Below are positions 39,192-48,162 of a stretch of DNA of 64,000 nucleotides, in pieces; the stretch's first letter is position 1, and the number at the start of each line of letters is the position of its first letter. Source of the stretch: Roseateles sp. SL47. Lineage in GTDB: Bacteria > Pseudomonadota > Gammaproteobacteria > Burkholderiales > Burkholderiaceae_C. The stretch is from contig NZ_CP113068.1 of NCBI RefSeq assembly GCF_026625885.1, forward strand, positions 4,712,001 to 4,776,000. Direction: 5' to 3'. The notes beneath the pieces are model-generated. The model did not search any database and had not been told where the DNA came from. It saw only the letters and a program-made list of their open reading frames with translations. A program made the position numbers and the translations under genes.

Positions 39192-40331
39192 TTAGCGGAC
39201 GACGGCGATTTGCTCGCGGTTGCCAGCCTTGTACGTGTACAGCGTCAGCGCGCCGTTCTTGATATCACCCTTCTCGTCGAAGGCGATGGTGCCGGTCACA
39301 CCCTTGTAGCCTTCGGTCTTGGCCAGAACAGGCAGGTACTTGGCCGGGTCAGCCGAACCGGCCTTGACCATGGCAGCCACCATCACGTTCACAGCGTCAT
39401 AGACATAAGGCGCGTAGATCTGGACGTCCACCTTGTAGTTCTGCTTGAACTTGGCCTTAAAAGCATCCAGCGACTTCTTGCTTTCGCCTTCCACACCACC
39501 CGCTTCGGCACAAACCACCTGACCGTCGGCCATGGTGCTGGCCGACAGCTTGGGCAGCTCGGCCGTGCAGATGCCGTCACCCCCCATGAACTTGGCTTCA
39601 ATGCCCAGTTGCTTCATCTGGCGCAGCATCGGGCCAGCCACGGCGTCCATGCCACCGAAGAAGACCACGTCGGGCTTCTTGCCCTTCAGGGAGGTCAGGA
39701 TGGCGGTGAAGTCCGTGGCCTTGTCGTTGGTGAATTCACGACCCACCACCTTGCCACCGGCCGCCTTCACGCCCTTTTCGAATTCGTCCGCCACGCCCTG
39801 GCCGTAGGCGGTCCGGTCGTCAATCACGGCAATGGACTTGCCCTTGACCGTGGTGACGGCGTACTTGCCCAGCGTGCCACCCAGATGCACGTCATCGGCC
39901 ACCACGCGGAACGCGGTCTTGTAGCCGTTGCGGGTGTATTTGGGGTTGGTGGCAGACGGCGAAATCTGCGGAATGCCCGCGTCGCTGTAGATCTTCGACG
40001 CGGGAATGGTGGTGCCGGAGTTCAGGTGGCCGATCACGCCGTTGACCTTGGAGTCCACCAGCTTCTGAGCGGCCGCAGTGCCTTGCTTCGGATCACCAGC
40101 ATCGTCTTCAGCCAGCAGCTCGAACTTGACCTTCTTGCCACCGATGGTCACGCCCTTGGCGTTCAACTCATCAATGGCCATGCGCGCGCCCAGCTCGTTG
40201 TCCTTGCCCAGGTGGGCAATGCCGCCGCTGGTCGGGCCCACGTGGCCGATCTTCACCACCTCCTGCGACATGGCGACACCGCTCAGGGTCATGGCGATAG
40301 CGCCCACGATCACATTCAGCTTGGTTTGCAT
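39192..40331 (-). CDS. branched-chain amino acid ABC transporter substrate-binding protein
   Basis: This 379-residue periplasmic binding protein is of the LivJ/LivK type. The signal peptide is MQTKLNVIVGAIAMTLSGVAMSQ. The mature start EVVKIGHVGPTSGGIAHLGKD, then ELNAKGVTIGGKKVKFELLAEDDAGDP and VIDDRTAYGQGVADEFEKG, are characteristic. It captures branched-chain or related amino acids for an ABC importer. No permease or ATPase genes are adjacent. GGAGG lies 8 nt before the ATG. A strong terminator at 39053-39084 marks a monocistronic gene. Confidence 0.95.
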   Translation of the reverse strand: MQTKLNVIVGAIAMTLSGVAMSQEVVKIGHVGPTSGGIAHLGKDNELGARMAIDELNAKGVTIGGKKVKFELLAEDDAGDPKQGTAAAQKLVDSKVNGVIGHLNSGTTIPASKIYSDAGIPQISPSATNPKYTRNGYKTAFRVVADDVHLGGTLGKYAVTTVKGKSIAVIDDRTAYGQGVADEFEKGVKAAGGKVVGREFTNDKATDFTAILTSLKGKKPDVVFFGGMDAVAGPMLRQMKQLGIEAKFMGGDGICTAELPKLSASTMADGQVVCAEAGGVEGESKKSLDAFKAKFKQNYKVDVQIYAPYVYDAVNVMVAAMVKAGSADPAKYLPVLAKTEGYKGVTGTIAFDEKGDIKNGALTLYTYKAGNREQIAVVR

Positions 40332-40910
40332 CTAAGAACCTCCGACTCGGGAAATGTGGAATGACGTTGAGTTCTCAACGCGGCAGAACATACTCCGTTT
40401 CCACTGTGGGAACCATAGTGAAAATGCTGTGAACCGCTCCCTCCAACAGACGTTGTCGCGCGACGTTCACCTGGGCATTCCCCAATGGGCTTTTTGATCG
40501 TGCGCAACCGTCGTGCACACAAGCCCCCAACCAGTGCAATCCCCGACCACATCGGGGCAAAACGGCGAGTGCGGATTCCCGCACCACCCCATCACCCCAC
40601 AGTGCGAATCCCCGCACACCCCTCAAAACGGACGCCTGAAAGCACCCCTCATCCGCGCCTCATCCGCCCGTCAATCCACCCTACCCTTCGCCGGATCAGC
40701 ACGATGTCGCCGAGGCAGGGGCTGGGGCCTGTTTGCGGAAGTCAAGAAGGGAATGGCTGGCGAAGCCAGACAGGAATGACATGGAGCAAACGGGCCCCAG
40801 CCCCTGCCTTGGCAGCGAAGTCAAAGGAAGCGGACCCAAGCGCAAGGGAGACCACCGGCCCAACGGGGGCGCAGACGAGAGCAAAAGCGAACAGCCCCAG
40901 CCCCGCCGCC
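40332..40910. other. intergenic region with a large inverted repeat
   Basis: This 579-bp stretch has no protein-like frame. It contains the promoter side of the binding-protein gene at its left end, and at 40709-40813 a long inverted repeat with a nested hairpin, described separately. Confidence 0.6.
40709..40813. repeat. 28-nt inverted repeat with nested hairpin
   Basis: The left arm (40709-40736, GCCGAGGCAGGGGCTGGGGC then CTGTTTGC) and right arm (40786-40813) pair over 28 nt with two non-Watson-Crick positions, one of them a G-T. The 49-bp centre holds a second stem, CTGGC-GAA-GCCAG. A near-direct repeat GAAGTCAA flanks both sides (about 40738 and 40817). It lies about 100 bp past the holC stop and could be a terminator, a BIME/REP-like element or the relic of a small non-autonomous mobile element. 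Confidence 0.7.
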
Positions 40911-41363
40911 TCACGCGCCAGTACCGCCGGAGGCCCCACCCGCCAAGTTGAAGTGATTCACCGCCAGCCCCATTGCCTTGTAGGTCTTGAACCGTACCCG
41001 TCCGGCAGCGACCTGCTCCGGCTCGGTGGACACCAGCTCCAGCACCCGCTCGAAGCGTTCCAGCTCCGGCGGCGGTTCCGGCTCGAAATTCAGCAGTGCC
41101 TGGCATCCCACCAGGTCTTCCAGCCGATCGGACAACAGCACCGGCGTGCGCTCCCGCAGCAGCGTCGGTGTGCCGGGCTTCACCAGCACATGCGGCAGGA
41201 ACTCCTGCGCGTCAAACGTCCACAAGGTCTGATCCAGCCGCTCCAGCAGCCGCATCGGCCCCCAGACGCCGGTTTTCAGGCCGGCCCCCAGGGTTTTGCG
41301 CAACAGACGGCAGGCGTAGGCCTGGCGGTCGGGAACCCCGGTGTAGAAATTAACTTCGGTCAC
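40911..41363 (-). CDS. holC: DNA polymerase III chi subunit
   Basis: This is a 150-residue protein with MTEVNFYTGVPDRQAYACRL at its start (GTG start at 41363, behind GGGAG), matching the HolC N-terminus; RLLRKTLGAG and the end of the fold (VLELVSTEPEQVAAGRVRFK) also fit. HolC binds single-strand-binding protein and links the clamp loader to the fork. It follows pepA on the same strand by 56 bp, the usual arrangement in proteobacteria. The last residues (NLAGGASGGTGA) are a low-complexity tail. Confidence 0.9.
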   Translation of the reverse strand: MTEVNFYTGVPDRQAYACRLLRKTLGAGLKTGVWGPMRLLERLDQTLWTFDAQEFLPHVLVKPGTPTLLRERTPVLLSDRLEDLVGCQALLNFEPEPPPELERFERVLELVSTEPEQVAAGRVRFKTYKAMGLAVNHFNLAGGASGGTGA

Positions 41364-41419
41364 CAGAATGCTCCCGCCCACGCCTTGCCATGCCACACCA
41401 CCCGCCGTCCAGGGCCCGC

Positions 41420-42880
41420 TCAGCGGACCTGCGACAGCACGAAGTGGGTCAGCAGCCCCACCGGACGGCCGGTACTGCCCTTGGCAGCGCCGCCCTTCCA
41501 GGCGGTCCCGGCGATGTCCAGATGACCCCAACGGTACTTGGAGGCAAAGCGCTGCAGGAACTTCGCGGCCGTGATCGACCCCCCTTCGCGGCCGGCCACG
41601 TTGGCCACATCCGCAAAGTTGGACTTCAGACCTTCGGCATAGTCGTCGTCCAGCGGCAGGCGCCAGCAGGGGTCCAGCGCCGCTTCACCGGCGGCGCTCA
41701 GCGAGGCAGCCAGCTCGTCGTCGGTGGCATACATGCCGCTGCGCACACCGCCCAGGGCGATCACGCAGGCGCCGGTCAGCGTGGCCACGTCCACCACCAC
41801 GGCCGGCTTGAACCGTTCCGCATAGGTCAGCGCATCACACAGGATCAGGCGGCCTTCGGCATCCGTGTTCAGGATTTCGATGGTCTGGCCCGACATCGAC
41901 GTCACCACGTCACCCGGCTTCACCGCATTGCCGCTGGGCATGTTCTCGCAGGCCGCCACGATCACCACCAGGTTGATCTTCGGCTTCAGCTCGGCCACCG
42001 CGCGCAGCGTGCCCAGCACGCTGGCCGCGCCGCCCATGTCGAACTTCATTTCGTCCATGCCGGCACCCGGCTTGATCGAAATGCCGCCCGAGTCAAAGGT
42101 GATGCCCTTGCCCACCAGCACCACCGGCGCCTGGGTCTTGGCTGCACCGTCATAACGGGCCACGATGAAACGCGGCGCCTCGGCCGAACCCTTGGCCACG
42201 GACAGGAACGAGCCCATGCCCAGCTTCTCGATGGCCTTCTGGTCCATCACCTCGACCTTCAGGCCGTGGCTGCGGCCCAGCGCCTTGGCCTGCTCGCCCA
42301 GATAGGTCGGCGTGGCCACATTCGGCGGCAGGTTGGCGCATTCGCGGGCCAGCGCAATGCCGTTGGCCACGGCCTGGCCGCGGGTCAGGCCCGCCTTCAC
42401 CGCCTTGGCATCGTCCTTGCCCACCAGCAGCGTGATCTTGGCCAGCTTGGCAGCGGCCGGTGCGCTCGGCTTGGTGGCGCGGTACACATACACCGCTTCA
42501 TGGGCCGCCAGCACGGCCTGCTCCACCAGCGATTCGGTCAGCGCGGCTTCAAAACCCACGAAGGACAGCGCGGCATGGGCCACACCCCGGCCCTTGACCT
42601 GACCCAGCGCAGCCGCCACGGCCGCGCGAGCGGCCTTCAGCGAGCCGCCGCTGGCAGCCACCACCAGGCGTGCGGCCTTCACACCCGCCGGACGGGTCAG
42701 CGTTACCACCTGGCCGGCCTTCAGTTCGAAGTCGCCCAGTTTGATCGCGTCCTTGACCAAGGCCGTCACGGTCTTGTCCAGGCCAGCAGGCAAGGTGTCG
42801 CCAGCAATGACAACCACCAGAGCGTCTGCTGTTTGCGACGCCAGCGCGTCCTGCGACGCGGACAGAGTGCGAAAGTCCAT
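41420..42880 (-). CDS. pepA: leucyl aminopeptidase (M17)
   Basis: This 486-residue cytosolic metallo-aminopeptidase carries the M17 signature [14 protein letters not shown], the metal/catalytic segments [15 protein letters not shown] and [13 protein letters not shown], and C-terminal [17 protein letters not shown]. It removes N-terminal residues, Leu preferentially, from peptides. In some bacteria PepA also binds DNA, which cannot be judged here. The ATG at 42880 lies only 28 bp from the divergent lptF start, with no clear ribosome binding site before it. Confidence 0.96.
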   Translation of the reverse strand: MDFRTLSASQDALASQTADALVVVIAGDTLPAGLDKTVTALVKDAIKLGDFELKAGQVVTLTRPAGVKAARLVVAASGGSLKAARAAVAAALGQVKGRGVAHAALSFVGFEAALTESLVEQAVLAAHEAVYVYRATKPSAPAAAKLAKITLLVGKDDAKAVKAGLTRGQAVANGIALARECANLPPNVATPTYLGEQAKALGRSHGLKVEVMDQKAIEKLGMGSFLSVAKGSAEAPRFIVARYDGAAKTQAPVVLVGKGITFDSGGISIKPGAGMDEMKFDMGGAASVLGTLRAVAELKPKINLVVIVAACENMPSGNAVKPGDVVTSMSGQTIEILNTDAEGRLILCDALTYAERFKPAVVVDVATLTGACVIALGGVRSGMYATDDELAASLSAAGEAALDPCWRLPLDDDYAEGLKSNFADVANVAGREGGSITAAKFLQRFASKYRWGHLDIAGTAWKGGAAKGSTGRPVGLLTHFVLSQVR

Positions 42881-42894
42881 AATACCGAGAAGTA

Positions 42895-42924
42895 GATAAA
42901 GTGCCCGGATGTTATTCGATTCAA
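42895..42924 (-). promoter_or_regulatory. possible pepA promoter within the lptF start
   Basis: On the minus strand, TTGAAT (42919-42924) and TTTATC (42895-42900) are separated by 18 bp, giving a plausible sigma-70 -35/-10 pair. It would place the transcript start roughly 8 nt before the pepA ATG. The -35 element would lie inside the first codons of lptF, since the divergent genes are 28 bp apart. Confidence 0.3.
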
Positions 42925-44180
42925 CCGTACGCAAGGAAACGGCCCGCAGTTTCGGCCTCGCTTTCGTGGTCATCCTCACCATCGTGGTGACGATGCTGCT
43001 GGTGCGTTCGCTCGGCATGGCCGCCAAAGGGTCCGTGGCACCGCAGCATGTGCTGCTGTCCCTGGGCTATCTCACGCTGGCCCAGTTGCCCATCATGCTC
43101 AGCCTGTCACTGTTCGTGGCGGTGGTGATGTCGCTCGGGCGGATGTACAAGGAGTCCGAGATGACCATCTGGTTCGCCAGCGGCCTCGGGCTCTCCCGCT
43201 TCATCCGTCCGGTGCTGGCCATGGCCTGGCCAGTGATTCTGGTCATGAGCACCGCCACGACCAGAATCACTGGCACTGTTGTCATTGCTCCAGGGCCAGT
43301 GATTCTGGTCGTGGCGGTGCTCATGACCATCGTCTGGCCCTGGAGCAATGACAACAGTGCCCAGCTGCGTCAGCAGTTCGAGCAGCGCAGCGACCTCTCC
43401 CGGGTCGCACCGGGCCAGTTCCAGACCTCCAACGACGGCAGCCGCGTCTTTTTCATCGAGCGCGACCCCGCCAACGAAGCCGCCGCCCGCAATGTGTTCA
43501 TCATGAGCAACAGCGAGCATCTGGAGTCGGTCACCACCTCCGCCCAGGGGTCCCTGGTCAACCAGGACGACCAGCGGCTGCTGGTGCTGGACCATGGCCA
43601 ACGCAACGACATCGACACCCGCAACGGTGACAAATCCGTCGCCCGCTTCGAGCGTTATCTGGTGACGGTGGACGATGGCGTGATGCGCAGCTCCGCCACC
43701 CGCCCGCCCAAGACTCTCTCCACCGTCGAACTGCTCAGCACCCGCGGCAAGCTCAACGACGGGGAACTGGCCTACCGCTTCGGCATGATCCTCGGGTGCG
43801 TCAACCTGGTGCTGCTGGGCATTGGCATCTCTGCCACCAATCCGCGACGGGCCAGCAATTGGAATCTGCTATTCGCCCTGCTGGCCTTCATCGTTTATTT
43901 CAACCTGATCAACCTGACTCAGAGTTGGGTGGTGAACGGCAAGTTCCAGTTGGGCTCCAGCCTGCTGGTCCTGCATGGTCTGGCCTTGGTGGTCAACCTG
44001 CTGCTGCTGGCCTGGCGTGACATGGGCAACCGGGTGCATCTGCCCTGGAAGCGGGTGCCCCCCTCTCCGCCCGCCCCGCCGCCGCCAGCCCCGCCCCCTG
44101 CGTCGGCCCGGCCGGTCGCGCCAGCCCTGGGCATGCCCGTCTCCATGCAGAACCCCACCACGCCGGGAGTGCCGGTATGA
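42909..44180 (+). CDS. lptF: LPS export ABC transporter permease LptF, with a 22-residue insertion
   Basis: This 423-residue inner-membrane subunit of the LptBFGC lipopolysaccharide extractor has the YjgP/YjgQ features: [18 protein letters not shown], the N-terminal membrane helices, a periplasmic beta-jellyroll (about residues 140-290) and C-terminal helices ([20 protein letters not shown]). Residues 113-134 ([20 protein letters not shown] then LV) look inserted. Removing them restores the expected [20 protein letters not shown] helix and loop. The DNA of the insert is built from inverted copies of the neighbouring lptF sequence. The C-terminus carries a Pro/Ala-rich tail of about 50 residues. 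It overlaps lptG by 4 nt. Confidence 0.93.
   Translation: MLFDSTVRKETARSFGLAFVVILTIVVTMLLVRSLGMAAKGSVAPQHVLLSLGYLTLAQLPIMLSLSLFVAVVMSLGRMYKESEMTIWFASGLGLSRFIRPVLAMAWPVILVMSTATTRITGTVVIAPGPVILVVAVLMTIVWPWSNDNSAQLRQQFEQRSDLSRVAPGQFQTSNDGSRVFFIERDPANEAAARNVFIMSNSEHLESVTTSAQGSLVNQDDQRLLVLDHGQRNDIDTRNGDKSVARFERYLVTVDDGVMRSSATRPPKTLSTVELLSTRGKLNDGELAYRFGMILGCVNLVLLGIGISATNPRRASNWNLLFALLAFIVYFNLINLTQSWVVNGKFQLGSSLLVLHGLALVVNLLLLAWRDMGNRVHLPWKRVPPSPPAPPPPAPPPASARPVAPALGMPVSMQNPTTPGVPV
43229..43361. repeat. inverted/direct repeat complex inside lptF
   Basis: Bases 43245-43274 are the exact reverse complement of 43295-43324 (30 nt). Bases 43272-43297 are the reverse complement of 43336-43361 (26 nt). 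The 16-mer GCCAGTGATTCTGGTC occurs directly at 43229-43244 and 43295-43310, 66 bp apart. Deleting 43245-43310 gives an uninterrupted lptF frame. The two inverted blocks meet at a shared GGC, as expected for microhomology-mediated template switching. Confidence 0.92.
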
Positions 44181-45340
44181 AGACCGTCCGCCGGCTGCTG
44201 TACCGGGACATCCTCAGCTCCTTCGCCCTGGTGATGGCGGGCTTCCTGGCACTGTTTTTCTTTGTGGACTTCATCGACGACCTGGACCGCTTCCAGCGCA
44301 TGGGCCTGGGCGTGGGCTGGGCGCTGTGGTCCTGCCTGCTGAAGGTGCCGGGCCGCTTTTATGAGCTGATGCCGATTGCGGTGCTGATTGGCACCATCTT
44401 CAGCCTGGCCCGCCTGGCGCAGTCCAGCGAATTCACCATCCTGCGGACCGGGGGCCTCAGCCCCGCCCGCGCGCTGGGCCTGCTGAGCGTCATCGCGTTG
44501 TTCTTCGCCCTGGTGGCGTTCACCGTGGGCGACTACCTCACCCCCTGGGCCGACAGGCAAGCGCAGCTGCTCAAGTCCAGTGGCAACGGCGGCGTGACCA
44601 ATGCCTCCGGCGCCTGGATGAAGGACCGCGACGGCGACTTCAGCTATGCGGTGCATGTCGGCCGCGCCAAGGCCAGCGGCGTCATGGAAGACGTGTTGAT
44701 CATGGAGTTCGATGCCAAGGGCGCCATGTCCACGCGTCTCACCGCCAAGCAGGGCACGGTGGACAGCAGCGGCCGTTGGCAACTGCGGGATGTGCGACTG
44801 ATGCAATGGTCCCGCGCGTTGACGCCGCTCAACCGCGCCGGCGGCAGCGTGACCGATCCCAAGGACCCCAACGCGCCGCAGGACAAGCTGGCCGGCAACC
44901 CGACCGTCCGTGAACTGCTGCTGCCGCAATACACCTGGCAGAGCCAGTTGCCCGCCGGCGTGGTGGCCGCAGCGGTGCAGCCCACCTGGAACATGTCCAC
45001 GCTGGAGCTGTACCGCTACACCCGCCATTTGTCGTCGCAGGAGCAGGCGTCGCAGCAGCCGGAGATTCAGTTCTGGCGCAAGGCCTTCTATCCGTTTGCC
45101 TGCATGGTGATGGTGGGCCTGGCCCTGCCCTTCGCCTACCTGCATTTCCGCTCCGGCGGCATCAGCGTGAAGGTGTTTGGCGGCATCATGCTGGGCATCA
45201 GCTTTGTGGTGCTGAACGCCATCACCGGCCATGTAGGCCTGCTGCGGGACTGGACACCGTGGCTGGTGGCCTCGGCACCCAGCCTCTTTTATCTGGGCAT
45301 CTCGATGGCCGCCTTTGGATGGCTGGTGCGATATCGATGA
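44177..45340 (+). CDS. lptG: LPS export ABC transporter permease LptG
   Basis: This 387-residue partner of LptF begins [20 protein letters not shown]. Its other family features are FVDFIDDLDRF, KVPGRFYELMPIAVLIGTIFSLARLAQSSEFTILRTGGLSP (coupling helix region), the periplasmic domain, and YPFACMVMVGLALPFAYLHF near the end. It lacks the insertion seen in LptF. ATGA overlap with lptF couples the two. Confidence 0.95.
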   Translation: MKTVRRLLYRDILSSFALVMAGFLALFFFVDFIDDLDRFQRMGLGVGWALWSCLLKVPGRFYELMPIAVLIGTIFSLARLAQSSEFTILRTGGLSPARALGLLSVIALFFALVAFTVGDYLTPWADRQAQLLKSSGNGGVTNASGAWMKDRDGDFSYAVHVGRAKASGVMEDVLIMEFDAKGAMSTRLTAKQGTVDSSGRWQLRDVRLMQWSRALTPLNRAGGSVTDPKDPNAPQDKLAGNPTVRELLLPQYTWQSQLPAGVVAAAVQPTWNMSTLELYRYTRHLSSQEQASQQPEIQFWRKAFYPFACMVMVGLALPFAYLHFRSGGISVKVFGGIMLGISFVVLNAITGHVGLLRDWTPWLVASAPSLFYLGISMAAFGWLVRYR

Positions 45341-45369
45341 GGGCCCCCTCGACCCACACAGGAATCGGC

Positions 45370-45867
45370 ATGGAAAGTGAAGTGATGAATGCGGATGGCC
45401 TGCTGCTGTTTGCCCACGGTGCGCGGGACCCGGCCTGGGCCGCCCCGTTCCAGGCCATTGCCGCCGAGTTGCAACAACGGCAGCCCACGCTGCCGCTGGC
45501 CCTGGCCTACCTGGAGCTGATGACACCGGACCTGCCGGCCGCTGCCGGTGCGCTGGTGGCCCTGGGCTGCAAGCGTATCCAGATCGTGCCGATGTTCCTG
45601 GGCTCCAGCGGCCATGTGCGCCGCGACGTGCCGCCGCTGGTGGAGGACCTGCGTCGCCGGCACCCGGGTGTGCTGTTCCTCCTGCATGACGCCATCGGCG
45701 AGCAGCCGTCGGTGATCCAGGCCATGGCGGCCGCCACGCTGGAGCTGGTGTCCGCCGTGGCCCCGCTGCCCGGCGCCTTGCTGACCGCCCCGCACGACCC
45801 TGCAGCAACCTCCGCCGGTTCTGCCACGCCTGCGGCGCCAGTGCCGTCCTTGCCCCACCAGCCATGA
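45370..45867 (+). CDS. CbiX/SirB-type chelatase-like protein
   Basis: This protein has 165 residues. The core GLLLFAHGARDPAWAAPFQA contains the metal-binding/catalytic His of class II chelatases, and IQIVPMFLGSSGHVRRDVPP contains the second conserved His. Such proteins insert cobalt or iron into sirohydrochlorin. The start is uncertain: ATG 45370 follows AGGA at good spacing, ATG 45385 gives the usual short N-terminus, and ATG 45337 overlaps the lptG stop. The C-terminal 35 residues are a Pro/Ala-rich tail. It overlaps the cysB start by 4 nt, consistent with a siroheme/sulfur link. Confidence 0.82.
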   Translation: MESEVMNADGLLLFAHGARDPAWAAPFQAIAAELQQRQPTLPLALAYLELMTPDLPAAAGALVALGCKRIQIVPMFLGSSGHVRRDVPPLVEDLRRRHPGVLFLLHDAIGEQPSVIQAMAAATLELVSAVAPLPGALLTAPHDPAATSAGSATPAAPVPSLPHQP

Positions 45868-46808
45868 ACCTGCACCAGTTCCGTTTTGTGCAAGAGGCCG
45901 CGCGGCGCAACCTCAACCTCACCGAGACCGCCAAGGCGCTCTACACCTCGCAGCCCGGGGTTTCCAAAGCCATTCTGGAGCTGGAAGAGGAACTGGGGGT
46001 GGACATCTTCTCCCGGCACGGCAAGCGGCTACGCAGCATCACCGAGCCCGGCCAGCAGGTGCTCAAGTCCATCGAGATCATCATGCGCGAGGTGGGCAAC
46101 CTCAAACGCATCGGCGAGGAGTATTCCAAGCAGGACGCCGGCACCCTCTCCATCGCCACCACCCACACCCAGGCGCGGTATGTGCTGCCCGGGCCGGTCA
46201 CTCAGCTGCGCAAGCAGTTTCCGCAGGTCAACATCGGTCTGCACCAGGGCAGCCCGGACCAGGTGGCCCGGATGCTGATCGACGAGACAGCGGATGTTGG
46301 CCTGGCCACCGAGTCGCTGTCTCAGTTTGAAGAGCTGGTCACGCTGCCTGCCTATGAGTGGCAGCACGTGCTGGTGATGCGGGCGGAACATCCGCTGGCA
46401 CAGGTGGAACGCATCCATCTGGAGCAGATCGCCAGCGAGCCGCTGGTGTCCTACCACCCCAGCTTCACGGGCCGCACCCGCATCGACCGCGCGTTTGCAC
46501 AGCGTCAGCTCACGCCCAACATCGTGCTGGAAGCGATTGACTCGGATGTGATCAAGACCTACGTGCGCCTCGGCCTGGGCATCGGCATCGTGGCCGAGAT
46601 GGCCGTGCGCGAAGACCCGCCCGGCGGGGAGCTGGTGTCGCGCCCGCTGGGCCATCTGCTGGGTCAGAACATCGCGCGCATCGCCTTCAAGCGGGGCGCC
46701 TATCTGCGCAACTATGTCTACAGCTTCGCCGAGCTGCTGTCGGACCGCCTCAATCGCAGCCTGCTGCAGCGGGCCATGAGCGGAGATCCGAACGACTACG
46801 GGCTGTGA
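45864..46808 (+). CDS. cysB: CysB-family LysR-type transcriptional regulator
   Basis: This is a 314-residue regulator. The N-terminal winged HTH is FVQEAARRNLNLTETAKALYTSQPGVSKAI, typical of CysB/Cbl proteins rather than other LysR members. The effector domain has TTHTQARYVLPGPV and LGLGIGIVAEMAV. It probably senses N-acetylserine or sulfur status and activates sulfate assimilation genes, which are not in the window. It overlaps the upstream chelatase gene by ATGA. Confidence 0.93.
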   Translation: MNLHQFRFVQEAARRNLNLTETAKALYTSQPGVSKAILELEEELGVDIFSRHGKRLRSITEPGQQVLKSIEIIMREVGNLKRIGEEYSKQDAGTLSIATTHTQARYVLPGPVTQLRKQFPQVNIGLHQGSPDQVARMLIDETADVGLATESLSQFEELVTLPAYEWQHVLVMRAEHPLAQVERIHLEQIASEPLVSYHPSFTGRTRIDRAFAQRQLTPNIVLEAIDSDVIKTYVRLGLGIGIVAEMAVREDPPGGELVSRPLGHLLGQNIARIAFKRGAYLRNYVYSFAELLSDRLNRSLLQRAMSGDPNDYGL

Positions 46809-46832
46809 CCGACTCTCCCGACGCCTGACATC

Positions 46833-48032
46833 ATGAGCCACCCGACCGCTTCTCCCCAAACGCCCGCCCTCAAGAGCCGCCTGCCGCAACTGGGCACCAC
46901 GGTGTTCAGCGTGATGTCGGCGCTGGCGCAGCAGCACGGCGCGGTCAATCTGGGCCAGGGCTTCCCGGACTTTGAAGGCGACCCGGCACTGCTGGATGCG
47001 GTAGACCGGGCCATGCGCTCCGGCCACAACCAATATCCGCCCATGCCGGGGGTGGCGGCCCTGCGCCAGGCCATCGCGGCCAAGATCGAAGCGCTGTACG
47101 GGCACCGGTATGACGTGGACCGCGAGATCACCGTCACCGCTGGCGCCACCCAGGGCATCCTCACGGCGCTGCTGGCCGTGGTGCATCCCGGCGATGAGGT
47201 CATCGTGCTGGAACCCGCCTACGACAGTTATGCGCCCAACATCGCCCTGGCGGGCGGTGTCATGGTGCCGGTGCCGCTGGACCCACACACCTTCCGCCCC
47301 AACTTTGACCGCCTCCGCGCCGCCCTGTCGCCCCGCACCCGCGCGCTGATGATCAACACGCCGCACAACCCCAGCGGCAATGTCTGGACGGCGGACGAAA
47401 TGCAGCAGCTCGCCCAGTTGCTGGACGGCACCGACGTGCTGGTGGTGAGCGACGAGGTGTATGAGCACATGGTCTATGACGGCCAGCAGCATCAGAGCGT
47501 GGCGCGTTTCCCGTCGCTGGCGGCGCGCAGCCTGGTGGTGTCCAGCTTCGGCAAGACCTACCACGTCACCGGCTGGAAGGTCGGTTTTGTGGCCGCCCCC
47601 GCCCCGCTGATGGCGGAGTTCCGCAAGGTGCATCAATACAACGTGTTCACCGTGAACTCGCCGATGCAGGTGGGGTTGGCGGCCTACATGGCCGACCCGG
47701 CGCCCTACCTCGGGCTGAGCAACTTCTACCAGCGCAAGCGCGACCGCTTCCGCGAAGGGCTGGCGCAAACACCGTTCCGGCTGCTGCCCTGCCCTGGCAG
47801 CTACTTCCAGTGCGTGGACTACAGCGCGCTTCCGGCCCCGCTGGCCGCCATGGACGACATGGCCTTGTGCCAGTGGCTCACTCGCGAGGTGGGGGTGGCG
47901 GCGATTCCGATGTCGGCCTTCTACAGCACGCCGGGCGATGGGGTGCGCCCGTCCATCATCCGCTTCTGCTTTGCGAAGAAGGAAGAGACCCTGGACCTGG
48001 CGCTGGAGCGGCTGCGGGGCATTCGGACCTGA
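46833..48032 (+). CDS. class I/II PLP aminotransferase (methionine-type)
   Basis: This 399-residue fold-type I enzyme has the lysine loop SSFGKTYHVTGWKVGF and the conserved Asn-Pro in NTPHNPSGNVW. The opening LGTTVFSVMSALAQQHGAVNLGQGFPDF resembles YbdL/methionine aminotransferases and kynurenine-oxoglutarate transaminase-type proteins. It likely transaminates methionine or aromatic amino acids with a 2-oxo acid. It lies 24 bp after cysB and may be co-transcribed, which fits sulfur amino acid metabolism. Confidence 0.92.
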   Translation: MSHPTASPQTPALKSRLPQLGTTVFSVMSALAQQHGAVNLGQGFPDFEGDPALLDAVDRAMRSGHNQYPPMPGVAALRQAIAAKIEALYGHRYDVDREITVTAGATQGILTALLAVVHPGDEVIVLEPAYDSYAPNIALAGGVMVPVPLDPHTFRPNFDRLRAALSPRTRALMINTPHNPSGNVWTADEMQQLAQLLDGTDVLVVSDEVYEHMVYDGQQHQSVARFPSLAARSLVVSSFGKTYHVTGWKVGFVAAPAPLMAEFRKVHQYNVFTVNSPMQVGLAAYMADPAPYLGLSNFYQRKRDRFREGLAQTPFRLLPCPGSYFQCVDYSALPAPLAAMDDMALCQWLTREVGVAAIPMSAFYSTPGDGVRPSIIRFCFAKKEETLDLALERLRGIRT

Positions 48033-48067
48033 GGGGAGCCCTCGCCGCACCGTCCACGGGACGACGG

Positions 48068-48088
48068 CCCAAGGAAGCAGCCCTTGGG
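48068..48088. terminator. hairpin between convergent genes
   Basis: CCCAAGG (48068-48074) and CCTTGGG (48082-48088) form a 7-bp stem with a 7-nt loop in the 130-bp gap between the aminotransferase and FimV-like genes. No T-run follows. A near-tandem 13-mer (CGGATGCGG[C/T]CCT) lies just after it. Confidence 0.4.
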
Positions 48089-48162
48089 AGCGGCCACGGA
48101 TGCGGCCCTCGGATGCGGTCCTCGGCACCGCTCAGCTGGACAACGCTTCAGCCCGGGCAGGA

